In this document: piece by piece, positions 35,549-44,252 of the stretch
Layout: each line of letters begins with the position of its first letter
Numbering within the stretch: position 1 is the stretch's first letter
Assembly: GCA_014655195.1 (NCBI GenBank)
Contig: BNBH01000007.1
Coordinates: forward strand, 97,151-161,150
Origin: Streptomyces cellulosae
GTDB lineage: Bacteria; Actinomycetota; Actinomycetes; Streptomycetales; Streptomycetaceae
Length of the DNA: 64,000 nt
Direction of reading: 5' to 3'
Program-made: the position numbers and the translations under genes
The notes under the pieces: model-generated
The model's database searches: none
The model's input: only the letters and a program-made list of their open reading frames with translations
Told to the model about the DNA's origin: nothing

Positions 35549-36852
35549 GACGTCTTCTCCGCCCTCTCCATTTCCAGCTCGACCTCGGTTCCCCCGTCCG
35601 GCACCGCGCGCAGCCGCGCCGTGCCGCCGTTGCGTTCCATACGGCCGATGATCGATTCTCTGACGCCCATGCGGTCGGCGGGTATCGAGTCGAGGTCGAA
35701 CCCGGGACCGCGGTCCCGGACGGACACGAACACCGTCCTGCCCTCGACCTCCGCGTAGACCTGGACCGCGCCTCCTTCGCCACCGTACTTGGCGGCGTTG
35801 ACCATCGCTTCCCTCGCGGCCTGCATCTGTGCGCCGATCCTCTCGTCCAGGGGGCAGTCGCCCACGACGACGACCTCCAGGGGGACGCCGTGCTTGTCCT
35901 CGACCTCGGCGGCGTTGCGTTTGACCGCCTCGGCGAGGGTGGTGGGCTCCTCGTCCTCGTCCTTGCCGTTGCCCTCCGGCTTGTAGAGCCAGGCGCGCAG
36001 GTCGCGCTCCTGGGCCCGGGCCAGGCGGCGCACCTCACCGGGGTTGTCCGCGTTGCGCTGGATCAGGGTGAGGGTGTGCAGCACGGAGTCGTGGACGTGG
36101 GCGGCGACCTCGGCGCGCTCCTGGGCGCGGATGCGCATCAGGCGCTCCTCGGAGAGGTCCTGCGTCATACGAACGAGGTACGGGCCCGCGAGCAGGGTGA
36201 TGCCGACGAGGACCGCGAGGGCGGCCTGCAGCACTGCGCCGAGGTGGCTGCCGGAGCCGCGCAGGACGAAGATGCCGGAGGCGCCCGCCGTCACCAGCAG
36301 CACACCCGCCACGGCCCGCAGCAGTGTGACCGTCCGCCTGCGGCGGCCGACCTCCATCCAGCGGGCCCGGCGGGCGTTGTCCGCCTGCCGCCACACCAGG
36401 GCCACGCCCGCGCCGACCAGGACGGTCGGCCACAGGTAGGCCCGGGCGCCGTTGGTGAGGTCCACGCTGCCCACGAAGATCATGGCCACCACGACCATGA
36501 GGAGCAGGGCGACGATCTGTCCCTTGTCCGGTTTCCGCGTGACGAGTCTGCGGCGGCCGTCCGGGGTGGTCTCGGTGGTGACCGGCGAGGGCGGCTTCTG
36601 CGCGTCGACGCCGCCCACACCGAGCGGCACGAAGAACCAGAACGCGGCGTACAGCAGGGCCCCGAGACCGTCGGCCATGAACAGGGCGACGAACGCGAGG
36701 CGCACCCAGATCACGGGCAGACCGAGGTGTCCGGCGAGCCCCCGCGCCACTCCCCCGAGCCAGCGTCCGTCACTGCTGCGGTAGAGCTTGCGCGGCGGCC
36801 GCGGCTCGGCGAGGGGCGCTGCTGCGGCTTCCGACATGCCAACGATGGTCAC
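35545..36852 (-). CDS. PspC-domain sensor histidine kinase
   Basis: About 435 residues from GTG 36852 (ATG 36837 is the alternative; neither has a strong ribosome site). Residues 20-80 are a PspC domain (LYRSSDGRWLGGVARGLAGH). Several membrane helices follow (GQIVALLLMVVVAMIFVG, YLWPTVLVGAGVALV, LLRAVAGVLLVTAGAS). The cytoplasmic part has the HisKA_3 phospho-acceptor AAHVHDSVLHTLTLIQR and an ATPase domain: QAAREAMVNAAKYG (N box), VRDRGPGFDLDSI (G1) and MGVRESIIGRME. This is the Streptomyces PspC-kinase family, likely sensing membrane stress. Operon with the response regulator; divergent from another PspC gene. Confidence 0.92.
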   Translation of the reverse strand: MTIVGMSEAAAAPLAEPRPPRKLYRSSDGRWLGGVARGLAGHLGLPVIWVRLAFVALFMADGLGALLYAAFWFFVPLGVGGVDAQKPPSPVTTETTPDGRRRLVTRKPDKGQIVALLLMVVVAMIFVGSVDLTNGARAYLWPTVLVGAGVALVWRQADNARRARWMEVGRRRRTVTLLRAVAGVLLVTAGASGIFVLRGSGSHLGAVLQAALAVLVGITLLAGPYLVRMTQDLSEERLMRIRAQERAEVAAHVHDSVLHTLTLIQRNADNPGEVRRLARAQERDLRAWLYKPEGNGKDEDEEPTTLAEAVKRNAAEVEDKHGVPLEVVVVGDCPLDERIGAQMQAAREAMVNAAKYGGEGGAVQVYAEVEGRTVFVSVRDRGPGFDLDSIPADRMGVRESIIGRMERNGGTARLRAVPDGGTEVELEMERAEKTS

Positions 36853-36872
36853 ACGCCGAGCAGTCCGGGGGC

Positions 36873-36954
36873 ATCAGGGTCGGCCCCGGAGACTCCCCTG
36901 ATCCGGATCTCGGGGTCGGCCCCCTGACATCGGGATCAGGGGCGGATATCAGGG
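36873..36954. promoter_or_regulatory. TCAGGG array between divergent PspC genes
   Basis: TCAGGG or its complement occurs five times in 81 bases: 36874-36879, 36896-36901 (complement), 36922-36927 (complement), 36936-36941 and 36949-36954. The first pair forms ATCAGGG-N16-CCCTGAT, the middle pair CCCCTGA-N8-TCAGGGG. Three GGGTC(C)GGCC blocks overlap them. This is a strong candidate operator of the adjacent response regulator, acting on both genes. Confidence 0.6.
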
Positions 36955-37010
36955 TCCGGCCAGGGTCGTCCCGACTGCCGTCGGCGCGGCTCGCCCGTCA
37001 CCATGGACCC

Positions 37011-38423
37011 ATGACGGATCACCAGCACGCCGCGTCGGGTCCGGGACCGCGTCCCGGGCCCGAGTCGGGCGCGCCCGCCCCGGGCCCCTCCCGTGCGGGC
37101 GCGGGGAAGGAGGGGACGGCCGGCGCACCGGCGGGGGCCGTCGACCCCGGCCGGCCCTTCCGGCGCGACCGGCGGCACCAGATGTTCGGCGGGGTCTGCG
37201 CCGGTCTCGGCCGGCAGTACGACATGGACCCCGTGATCTTCCGGATCACGCTCGCCGTGCTGTCCGCGACCGGCGGCCTCGGCCTCATCTTCTACGGCTT
37301 CGCCTGGCTGTTCGTCCCGTACGACGACGAGGACGAGAACCAGGTCCGCCGGCTGCTCACCGGCCGGGTCGACGGCCACACGCTGGCGGCGGTGCTGTTC
37401 GCGCTGGTCGGCTGCGGCGTCTTCCTGTCGATGCTGAGCAACGACGGGGTGCTGAGCTTCGCCGTCATACTGTCCCTGCTGCTCGCGGGCGCCGCCTACT
37501 GGTCGCGGCGGCGCGGCACGCCGAGCCCGGACCCGATCGCCGCGCAGGCCGCCGCCGACGCCCCGCCGGAGCCGCAGGCACCGCCGGTCCCGGCCGCGTA
37601 CCCGTCGTGGTGGCGCGAGCCCATCGTCAAGGACGGCACGTACGTCGGGGGCACGGGCTATCTGTGGGGCCCCGAGGACTCGCGGGACCTGGACATCGCC
37701 ACCGCGGTCGGCGTCGGCGTCCGCTCCGGCAGCGGCGGCGGCGCGAAGGACGTGTGGCGTCCGCCGCGGGCGCGCCCGCCCAGGCCGAGAGGACCGCGCG
37801 CGATCGGCGGCTGGGTCTTCCTGTTCGCGCTGCTCGCGGCCGGGCTGGGCACGGGTCTCACGTGGGAGACACAGCCGCTGGGCACCAGCCTGCAGACGGG
37901 TCTGGCGTGCGCCCTCGGCGTCATCGGCCTGGGGATCGCGGTCAGCGCCTTCCTGGGCCGCACGGGAGCCGGGTCGATCGTCCTCGCGATCCTCACGGCG
38001 GGCCTGCTCGCCGGGTCGGCCGCCGTGCCCCACGACATCGGCACGGACTGGACCCGCACGGACTGGCGGCCCGCCTCCGTCGCGCAGATACGCCCGGTGT
38101 ACGACCTGGGCGCCGGCGAGGGCGGGCTGGACCTGTCGGCGGTCCGGGTGCCGGCGGGCGACACGGTCTCCACCGAGGTCGAGGTGGGGCTGGGCCGCAT
38201 CCATGTGATCGTCCCCCGGGACGTGACCGTGCGGCTGCGTGTCGAGGTGGGGCTCGGTGACATCCAGGTGCCGGGCGACGGACGGAAGGACGTGGACGTG
38301 GCGCCGGGCAAGTACGAGGAGATGACCCTGCGTCCGCCCGCCGGAGCGGGGAAGGCGGGCACGCTGCGGCTCGACCTCAGGGTCGGCGCGGGCCAGGCGG
38401 AGGTGAGCCGTGCTGCGTCATGA
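37011..38423 (+). CDS. PspC domain protein with LiaF-like C-terminal domain
   Basis: A 470-residue membrane protein. Residues 1-48 are Pro/Gly-rich; a PspC domain follows (RDRRHQMFGGVCAGLGRQYD, ITLAVLSATGGLGLIFYGF). Further helices occur at about 130-165 and 265-345. The C-terminal 100 residues (DLSAVRVPAGDTVSTEVEVG, VIVPRDVTVRLRVEVGLGDI) form a beta-rich repeat typical of LiaF / DUF2154-type proteins. In Firmicutes, LiaF restrains a cell-envelope histidine kinase; here the divergent PspC kinase is the obvious partner. Coupled to a small membrane gene by a 14-base overlap. Confidence 0.85.
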   Translation: MTDHQHAASGPGPRPGPESGAPAPGPSRAGAGKEGTAGAPAGAVDPGRPFRRDRRHQMFGGVCAGLGRQYDMDPVIFRITLAVLSATGGLGLIFYGFAWLFVPYDDEDENQVRRLLTGRVDGHTLAAVLFALVGCGVFLSMLSNDGVLSFAVILSLLLAGAAYWSRRRGTPSPDPIAAQAAADAPPEPQAPPVPAAYPSWWREPIVKDGTYVGGTGYLWGPEDSRDLDIATAVGVGVRSGSGGGAKDVWRPPRARPPRPRGPRAIGGWVFLFALLAAGLGTGLTWETQPLGTSLQTGLACALGVIGLGIAVSAFLGRTGAGSIVLAILTAGLLAGSAAVPHDIGTDWTRTDWRPASVAQIRPVYDLGAGEGGLDLSAVRVPAGDTVSTEVEVGLGRIHVIVPRDVTVRLRVEVGLGDIQVPGDGRKDVDVAPGKYEEMTLRPPAGAGKAGTLRLDLRVGAGQAEVSRAAS

Positions 38424-38685
38424 GTTCCAGCCCGGCCGGCTGGTCGCCGGCACCGCCCTCGTCGCGGCCGCGGTGATCTACGGCGGGGACGCGGGAGGGG
38501 CCTGGGAGACGCCGTGGTTCGTGGTGATCCCGCTCGTCGTGGGCGGCCTGTGCCTGGCCGGCGCGGTGGGCGTGGTGACCGGCCAGGTGCGCCGCCGCCT
38601 CGGCCGTCCGGCCCCGGAGGGGGCGGACGCGGCCGGCCACGCGCGGACGCCGGGAGGCCAGGCCCCGCCGGACGACAGGTCCTAG
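38410..38685 (+). CDS. Small two-helix membrane protein
   Basis: A 91-residue protein from GTG 38410, behind GGAGGTGAGCC, overlapping the PspC/LiaF-like gene by 14 bases. Two hydrophobic segments, LVAGTALVAAAVIYGGDAG and PWFVVIPLVVGGLCLAGAVG, precede a basic Pro-rich tail. The strong ribosome site and overlap support a real, cotranscribed gene in the PspC module. Its stop codon overlaps that of the convergent DoxX gene. No named family is recognised. Confidence 0.8.
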   Translation: MLRHEFQPGRLVAGTALVAAAVIYGGDAGGAWETPWFVVIPLVVGGLCLAGAVGVVTGQVRRRLGRPAPEGADAAGHARTPGGQAPPDDRS

Positions 38686-39203
38686 AACGTCCCGCGTCGG
38701 CGCCGTGCGCGGAGAGCGGCGTCCACCGACAGCAGCGGCGCCCCGGCCAGGATCAGCGGGGTCCAGGCCATGAGGTACGGCAGGTCGTTGCCGTAGTAGT
38801 ACGGCTCGGCGGCCCAGCTGACGGTCAGCCACAGGCTGAGCGAGATCAGCGCCCCGCCGAGGGCGGCGATCCGGGTGAGCAGCCCGAGCAGGGTGCCGAT
38901 GCCGACGGCCAGCTCGCCGAAGGCGATGGCGTAGCCGAAGCCGACGGGGCTCTCCAGCGCCATGTCGACCAGCGCGGGGATGGCGGAGGAGTCGCGGACG
39001 GCGCGCATCATGTCGCCGATCGACCCGGCCCCGGAGTCCTTGAGGAAGGCGCTGTCGGTGAGCTTGTCCAGGCCCGCGTAGATGAAGGTGACGCCGAGGA
39101 AGATCCGCAGCGGCAGCAGGGCGAAGCGGGCGGCCCTGTCCCGCAGCCCGCCGTCGCCGTCGGGACGTGGGGTGTAACTGTCTGCGCGCATGCCGTGCGT
39201 CAT
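38682..39203 (-). CDS. DoxX family membrane protein
   Basis: A 173-residue protein from ATG 39201-39203 (MTHGMRADSYTPRP); the much longer frame upstream is a shadow of another gene. Four helices: LPLRIFLGVTFIYAGLDKL with the DoxX start signature, YAIAFGELAVGIGTLLGLL, IAALGGALISLSLWLTVSW and LMAWTPLILAGAPLLS. DoxX proteins are linked to redox and thiosulfate metabolism in some species; the role here is open. Its stop (38682-38684) interlocks with that of the convergent gene, so no terminator fits between them. Confidence 0.85.
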   Translation of the reverse strand: MTHGMRADSYTPRPDGDGGLRDRAARFALLPLRIFLGVTFIYAGLDKLTDSAFLKDSGAGSIGDMMRAVRDSSAIPALVDMALESPVGFGYAIAFGELAVGIGTLLGLLTRIAALGGALISLSLWLTVSWAAEPYYYGNDLPYLMAWTPLILAGAPLLSVDAALRARRRRGTF

Positions 39204-39334
39204 GTCGCCGCTGCCTCTCGACTCCGGGCCCACCTGGACAGACCGAACGTACGGCAATCGGCGCCGGATGCACCCGGTCGACAGCGTTTTCTCAGGGAAG
39301 CGACAGCGACCCGCCAGGACGTCCGCTCCTGAGG

Positions 39335-40615
39335 TCACTCCGTGACGTCGATGGTGTACCGGTTGGTCTCCACGCCGGCCGCGGTGACCACCTGCACGTC
39401 GACCCGGCCGGGCTCCACGTCCGCGGGGACCGGCACGGTCAGCAGGTCGTCGGCCGGGTTGTCGAAGCCGCCCACCACGGGCACCAGCGGCACGTGGACG
39501 TTCACCGGGCCGACCCGCACCACCATGCGCGCCAGCCGGTCCGCGCCCTGCGCCCCGGCCGGGACGAAACCGGTGCCGCGGATCTCGATGTCGTCGCCGG
39601 TGCGGATGGGAGCGTCCAGGTCGCCGGCCTCCCGGGCCCGCACCACGGACAGGATCACCGGACGGCCGCCCTCGGCGTACTTGCCCGCGAGATAGGTGCC
39701 CGCCGACACCAGCACCACCACGGCGAGACCCCAGGGCAGGTCGGGCAGCTGGTCGGGGCGGCGGGCCAGGCGTACGGCGGCGAAGGCGAGGGCGACGGCG
39801 TTGATGACGACGTACTGGATGTCGGCGAAGCTGCCGCGTCCGGAGTCGTCGGTGAGCAGGTCGGCCGCCCTGGGCCGGTGGGCGCGCACCTTCTGCAGCC
39901 GCTGCCCCTGCACCCGCAGCCCCACCACCCGGCGCACCAGCACGGCGATCCCGCAGACCACGGCGAGCACGGTCACCACACCGGCGCCGCGGGCGAGTTC
40001 CAGGCCGTCGATCAGCGCGTCCCGCTCCCGGTGGTCGGAGGCGGCCGCGAGCCGCCCCACCAGCACGAGCACGGCGAACGCGACGAGCAGCACCCAGGAG
40101 CCGGCCACCGCGCGGGACGTGGAGAGCCGGTTGTCCTCGCCGATGACCGGGGCGAGCGCGCCGCCGCGCGCCCGGTGGAACCAGGACGCCGCGGTGAGCG
40201 CCCCCGCCACCAGCACGGCGGCCAGCAGCCCGGCGGTGCGCGCGGAGGTCCAGCCCGTGCCGATCGCGGTGAGCGCCTGCACCAGCAGCAGCGCGAGGAC
40301 CCCGGCCCAGACGACGGCCGCCGTCCGCCGCCACAGGCGGGACAGCCAGGCGGCGCCCTCGGCCCGGCCGCGTTCGGCCACCGCCTCGGCGGCCTGGGCG
40401 AGTTCCTCGGACACCCATTGCCGGGAGGCGGAGGCGGAGTGGGCCACGGCGGCCGGGAGACCCTGGCCGGTGGCGTACTCGTCCCGCTTCACCAGGAACG
40501 CGGCGACCGCGCGCCTGTGCCCCTCACGCGCCCCGTGCGGACAGTCCCCGCAGGTGCAGCCGCCCTCGTGGGCAGCCGGGTCCGCTCCGCCCTGTCTCGC
40601 CTCCTGCACCGCCAC
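39335..40615 (-). CDS. Membrane protein with N-terminal CxCGDCPHG motif and C-terminal TIG-like domain
   Basis: A 426-residue protein from GTG 40615. Near the N-terminus is GGCTCGDCPHGAREGHRRAV, a Cys-x-Cys-x-x-Cys-x-His cluster that could bind metal. About six hydrophobic segments follow in two groups (AAVVWAGVLALLLVQAL to LLAAVLVAGALTAASWF, VAGSWVLLVAFAVLVLVG to VVTVLAVVCGIAVLVR, then YVVINAVALAFAAVRLA and GLAVVVLVSAGTYLAG). The last 100 residues (DIEIRGTGFVPAGAQGADRL, DVEPGRVDVQVVTAAGVETN) read as an Ig-like/TIG beta domain outside the helices. The family is unnamed to me; presumably a conserved Streptomyces membrane protein. Confidence 0.72.
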   Translation of the reverse strand: MAVQEARQGGADPAAHEGGCTCGDCPHGAREGHRRAVAAFLVKRDEYATGQGLPAAVAHSASASRQWVSEELAQAAEAVAERGRAEGAAWLSRLWRRTAAVVWAGVLALLLVQALTAIGTGWTSARTAGLLAAVLVAGALTAASWFHRARGGALAPVIGEDNRLSTSRAVAGSWVLLVAFAVLVLVGRLAAASDHRERDALIDGLELARGAGVVTVLAVVCGIAVLVRRVVGLRVQGQRLQKVRAHRPRAADLLTDDSGRGSFADIQYVVINAVALAFAAVRLARRPDQLPDLPWGLAVVVLVSAGTYLAGKYAEGGRPVILSVVRAREAGDLDAPIRTGDDIEIRGTGFVPAGAQGADRLARMVVRVGPVNVHVPLVPVVGGFDNPADDLLTVPVPADVEPGRVDVQVVTAAGVETNRYTIDVTE

Positions 40616-40814
40616 GCCCGAAGCCGCCTTCCCGCACTACCCGACACATCTCGACACACCACGACCGCCGTCGGCGGCCACCGGACAACTCCCCCGCATC
40701 GAGAGCGAATTGTGCCCTACACCACGCCCGTCCCGTCCGCCGGGCCCGGTTGCCGCGGGTGAACCTCGAGGCGTCAGGTTGACGCGCGCTGCCACCAGCA
40801 GGAACGACGCGCGC

Positions 40815-41609
40815 TCAGTCCAGCAGATCCGGCTCGCTCCGCGTGATCTCCCGCCACATCGGCTGGTAGTTGATCCACGCCACCAGGTCCCCGCCCAGCT
40901 GCTCCCTCGTGGCCACCGCCTGGCGGTGCTCGATCAGCACGGGACGGCCGGCCGCCCGCGCGGTGAGCTGCACCTGGCAGGAGCGTTCCATGGTCATGAA
41001 CCACCAGGCCGCCGCGTCCACCGAGTCGCCCACGGTCAGCAGCCCGTGGTTGCGCAGCACCAGCGCCTTGCGGGTGCCGAGGGCGGCGGCGACGCGGCGG
41101 CCCTCCTCGGGGTCGACGGTGACGGAGGTGTAGGCGTCGTAGAGGGCGTGGTCCTCGTAGAAGGCGCAGCTCTCCTGGGTGATCGGGTCGAGCAGCTCGC
41201 CGAGGGCGGCGAGGGCGCGGCCGTGCACGGAGTGGCAGTGGGCGACGGCGACGACGTCGGGCCGGGCCGCGTGCACCTGGGCGTGGACGGCGAAGGCGGC
41301 CTGGTTGACGTGGTGTCCGCCCTCGACGACCTGGCCGTCCCGGTTGGCGAGCACCAGGTCGCTCACCGTGACGTGCCGGAACGGTATGCCGAACGGGTTG
41401 ACCCAGAAGCACTCGCTGAACTCGGGGTCGCGTGCGGTGATGTGCCCGGAGACGCCGTCCTCGTAGCCGAGCCGGCCGAACAGCCGCAGCGCGCCCGCCA
41501 GCCGCTCCTTGCGGTGCCTGCGCTCGTCCTCGAGGGACTCGTGCCTGGGCGGCATGGCGAACTGCAGTTTGTCGGTGGGCACCGGCAGGGGCGGAGTGGG
41601 CCCGTGCAT
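40815..41609 (-). CDS. Class II aldolase/adducin family protein
   Basis: A 264-residue protein from ATG 41607-41609 (MHGPTPPLPVPTDK), behind GGGAGG. It follows the class II aldolase/adducin fold: YEDGVSGHITARDPE at the start, WVNPFGIPFRHVTVSDLVLA, and metal-binding histidines in DVVAVAHCHSVHGRALA and LRNHGLLTVGD. Members include L-fuculose- and ribulose-phosphate aldolases/epimerases, but this hydroxy-acid-type branch has no assigned substrate. It is preceded by a 200-base gap holding two copies of GACGCGCGCT (near 40780 and 40806). Confidence 0.85.
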   Translation of the reverse strand: MHGPTPPLPVPTDKLQFAMPPRHESLEDERRHRKERLAGALRLFGRLGYEDGVSGHITARDPEFSECFWVNPFGIPFRHVTVSDLVLANRDGQVVEGGHHVNQAAFAVHAQVHAARPDVVAVAHCHSVHGRALAALGELLDPITQESCAFYEDHALYDAYTSVTVDPEEGRRVAAALGTRKALVLRNHGLLTVGDSVDAAAWWFMTMERSCQVQLTARAAGRPVLIEHRQAVATREQLGGDLVAWINYQPMWREITRSEPDLLD

Positions 41610-41766
41610 GAGTCCTCCCGCGGGGGGTTCGCGTACGGGGCGGAAGTTACCCGTGGGGCGCGCCGTACGACAGCTCTGTTCCGTAACACCGGACATCCGC
41701 CGGATACCCGGCGGACCACCCGGATACCCGACAGAGGGTGTCGGGTTTCGGGGTCACACTCGCTTC

Positions 41767-42312
41767 ATGAGCACGCGCACGGGCACGAACATGAACACGG
41801 ACACGACCACGGACACGGACGGCCGGAAGGACGCCGGCGTCGCCTGGGGTGAATTCGCCGCGGCCGAACCCGGCCTGGCGCGGACGGTCGAGGAGCGCTT
41901 CGCCGCCTACACGCACCACGTCCTGGCGACCCTCCGCAAGGACGGTTCGCCGCGCACCTCGGGCCTGGAGGTGCGCTTCCTGAACGGCGAGCTGTGGTTC
42001 GGGATGATGCCCGGGTCGATGAAGGCGCTGGACCTGCGCCGCGACCCCCGCTTCTCGCTCCAGGCCAACCCTGGCGAGGGCACCACCATGGGCGGCGGCG
42101 ACGTACGGATCGCCGGGCGGGCGGTCGAGGTGCCGGAGGACGACACGGAGACCCGGGCCCGGTACGCCGAAGAGGTGGAACCGCCTCAGCCGTTCCACCT
42201 CTTCCGCACCGAGGTCACGGAGGTCGTGCGGACCTCCGTGGAGGACGAGAAGTATCTCGTCGTGCAGGTCTGGAAGCCCGGAGCGCCGGTGCGCACGCTC
42301 CAGCGGACATGA
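41767..42312 (+). CDS. Pyridoxamine 5'-phosphate oxidase-fold flavin/F420-type protein
   Basis: A 181-residue protein from ATG 41767. There is no ribosome site, and CACACT sits 6-7 bases upstream, so a leaderless transcript is likely. A Thr/Asp-rich N-terminus leads into the split-barrel fold: FAAYTHHVLATLRKDGSPRT, GLEVRFLNGELWFGMMPGSM and RDPRFSLQANPGEG. These are hallmarks of the PNPOx-like family, whose members bind FMN, F420 or heme. Substrate is not deducible. Convergent with guaA, only 19 bases apart. Confidence 0.82.
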   Translation: MSTRTGTNMNTDTTTDTDGRKDAGVAWGEFAAAEPGLARTVEERFAAYTHHVLATLRKDGSPRTSGLEVRFLNGELWFGMMPGSMKALDLRRDPRFSLQANPGEGTTMGGGDVRIAGRAVEVPEDDTETRARYAEEVEPPQPFHLFRTEVTEVVRTSVEDEKYLVVQVWKPGAPVRTLQRT

Positions 42313-42331
42313 CCTCAGACCTCGGGGAGGA

Positions 42332-43912
42332 CTACTCCCACTCGATGGTGCCCGGCGGCTTGGACGTGACGTCCAGCACGACCCGGTTGACGTCCCGGAC
42401 CTCGTTGGTGATCCGCGTGGAGATCTTCGCGAGGACGTCGTACGGCAGCCGCGACCAGTCGGCGGTCATGGCGTCCTCGGAGGACACCGGGCGCAGCACG
42501 ATCGGATGACCGTAGGTGCGGCCGTCGCCCTGGACGCCGACCGAGCGGACGTCGGCGAGCAGCACCACGGGGCACTGCCAGATGTCGCGGTCGAGGCCGG
42601 CCGCGGTCAGCTCCTCGCGGGCGATCGCGTCGGCCTCGCGGAGCAGGTCGAGCCGCTCCTTGGTGACCTCGCCGACGATGCGGATGCCCAGGCCGGGGCC
42701 GGGGAAGGGCTGCCGGTGGACGATCTCCTCGGGCAGGCCGAGCTCCTGGCCGACCATCCGGACCTCGTCCTTGAACAGCTTGCGCAGCGGCTCGATGAGC
42801 TTGAACTCGAGGTCCTCGGGGAGGCCGCCCACGTTGTGGTGGGACTTGATGTTGGCGGTGCCGGTGCCGCCGCCGGACTCGACGACGTCCGGGTAGAGGG
42901 TGCCCTGCACCAGGAACTCCACCGCGGGGCCCTCGTCGGCGATGATCTCGGCCTGGGCCTGCTCGAAGACCCGGATGAACTCACGGCCGATGATCTTGCG
43001 CTTCTGCTCGGGGTCGGAGACCCCGGCCAGCGCCTTGAGGAAGCGCTCCTCGGCGTCGACGACCTTGAGCTGGACGCCGGTCGCGGCGACGAAGTCCTTC
43101 TCGACCTGCTCGGTCTCGCCCTTGCGCATCAGGCCGTGGTCGACGTAAACGCAGGTCAGCTGCGAGCCGATGGCCTTCTGGACGAGGGCGGCGGCCACGG
43201 CGGAGTCGACACCGCCGGACAGGCCGCAGATGGCGCGCCTGTCGCCGACCATCTCGCGGATGGCGGCCACCTGCTCGTCGATGACGTTGCCGGTGGTCCA
43301 GTTCGGCTTGAGGCCCGCGCCGCGGTACAGGAAGTGCTCCAGCACCTGCTGCCCGTGCGTGGAGTGCATCACCTCGGGGTGGTACTGGACGCCGTAGAGC
43401 TTCTTCTCGTCGTTCTCGAAGGCGGCGACCGGCACGACGTCGGTGGACGCGGTGACGGTGAAGCCCTCGGGGGCGGCGGAGCAGGCGTCGCCGTGCGACA
43501 TCCAGACCGCCTGCTCCTCGGGGGTGCCCTCGAAGAGGGTGGAGGAGTTCTTGGCGACGTGCAGGTCGGTGCGGCCGTACTCACGGGCGCCGGTGTTGTC
43601 CACCTGGCCGCCCAGGGTCTGCGCCATGAGCTGGAAGCCGTAGCACATGCCGAAGACGGGGACGCCGGCCTCGAAGAGCTCGCGGTCGAGGCGGGGGGCG
43701 CCCTCCTCGTACACGGACGAGGGGCCGCCGGAGAGGATGATCGCCGCGGGGTTCTTGGCGAGGATGTCCGCGACCGGCATGGTGCTCGGCACGATCTCGC
43801 TGTAGACCCGCGCCTCGCGGACGCGACGGGCGATGAGCTGGGCGTACTGCGCGCCGAAGTCGACGACCAGGACGGTGTCGGGCGCGTTGGCAGCGGGAGT
43901 CGCTGATGACAC
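42332..43912 (-). CDS. guaA: GMP synthase (glutamine-hydrolysing)
   Basis: Converts XMP to GMP using glutamine and ATP; cytoplasmic. 526 residues from GTG 43910-43912, behind GGAAGG. The N-terminal class I amidotransferase shows [36 protein letters not shown] with the catalytic Cys, and [12 protein letters not shown] with His and Glu. The ATP-pyrophosphatase loop is [17 protein letters not shown]. The dimerisation domain ends in [15 protein letters not shown], the typical GuaA terminus. The gene stands alone. Confidence 0.97.
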   Translation of the reverse strand: MSSATPAANAPDTVLVVDFGAQYAQLIARRVREARVYSEIVPSTMPVADILAKNPAAIILSGGPSSVYEEGAPRLDRELFEAGVPVFGMCYGFQLMAQTLGGQVDNTGAREYGRTDLHVAKNSSTLFEGTPEEQAVWMSHGDACSAAPEGFTVTASTDVVPVAAFENDEKKLYGVQYHPEVMHSTHGQQVLEHFLYRGAGLKPNWTTGNVIDEQVAAIREMVGDRRAICGLSGGVDSAVAAALVQKAIGSQLTCVYVDHGLMRKGETEQVEKDFVAATGVQLKVVDAEERFLKALAGVSDPEQKRKIIGREFIRVFEQAQAEIIADEGPAVEFLVQGTLYPDVVESGGGTGTANIKSHHNVGGLPEDLEFKLIEPLRKLFKDEVRMVGQELGLPEEIVHRQPFPGPGLGIRIVGEVTKERLDLLREADAIAREELTAAGLDRDIWQCPVVLLADVRSVGVQGDGRTYGHPIVLRPVSSEDAMTADWSRLPYDVLAKISTRITNEVRDVNRVVLDVTSKPPGTIEWE

Positions 43913-44038
43913 GAGGTGCCTTCCGGCGGTGGGGAGGGGGTCTTGTGCCTCCCGATTCTACCGAGACGACGAGAAGGTCCGTCCCGGCCCGGCCGACGGC
44001 CGGCCTCCCCTGCCACGTCTCACCATGCGGGCCGGGCG

Positions 44039-44067
44039 TTGGACGGACCGGGCCGACCGGGCATAAT
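44039..44067 (+). promoter_or_regulatory. Promoter of the leader peptide / chorismate mutase transcript
   Basis: TTGGAC (44039-44044), exactly 17 bases, CATAAT (44062-44067): a near-consensus HrdB promoter. The start point falls at or next to the ATG at 44074, so the leader peptide mRNA is probably leaderless. Confidence 0.75.
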
Positions 44068-44073
44068 GTCCCC

Positions 44074-44145
44074 ATGCTCACGCACCCGACCTTCCTCTTT
44101 ACCTATGGCACCCGGCCCGCCGGCTGCCATGGTCGTGCTGCTTGA
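44074..44145 (+). CDS. Phe/Tyr-rich leader peptide (candidate attenuator)
   Basis: A 23-codon ORF begins with ATG 44074, six bases after the -10 box. The peptide is MLTHPTFLFTYGTRPAGCHG followed by RAA, with a Phe-Leu-Phe-Thr-Tyr core. Two core codons are TTT and TAT, both rare in this 70%-plus GC genome, as expected if ribosome pausing on charged Phe/Tyr tRNA is the signal. A 13-bp hairpin follows 19 bases past the stop, then the chorismate mutase gene, whose pathway makes exactly these amino acids. The leader function is inferred. Confidence 0.6.
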   Translation: MLTHPTFLFTYGTRPAGCHGRAA

Positions 44146-44164
44146 GCAACTGACAAGCGACTTC

Positions 44165-44200
44165 CCAGGCGCCCCGGGCCGACAGGTCCGGGGCGCCTGG
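44165..44200 (+). terminator. Strong hairpin between leader peptide and chorismate mutase
   Basis: CCAGGCGCCCCGG (44165-44177) pairs perfectly with 44188-44200 through a 10-base loop, followed by CGTTTC. It is placed as an attenuator terminator within the leader. Confidence 0.75.
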
Positions 44201-44252
44201 CGTTTCACCGGACCGTGTCGCTCCGGGGCCCCGTCCACCGAGGAGCCCCGAC

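Noticed and set aside
38682..38685. Interlocking stop codons of two convergent genes as a regulatory feature
   Set aside because: Such overlaps are common in compact bacterial genomes and nothing else marks the site.
44074..44145. The Phe/Tyr-rich ORF as an ordinary small protein
   Set aside because: Its leaderless start, rare aromatic codons and the hairpin placed before chorismate mutase fit a leader peptide better than a functional protein, though this remains an inference.
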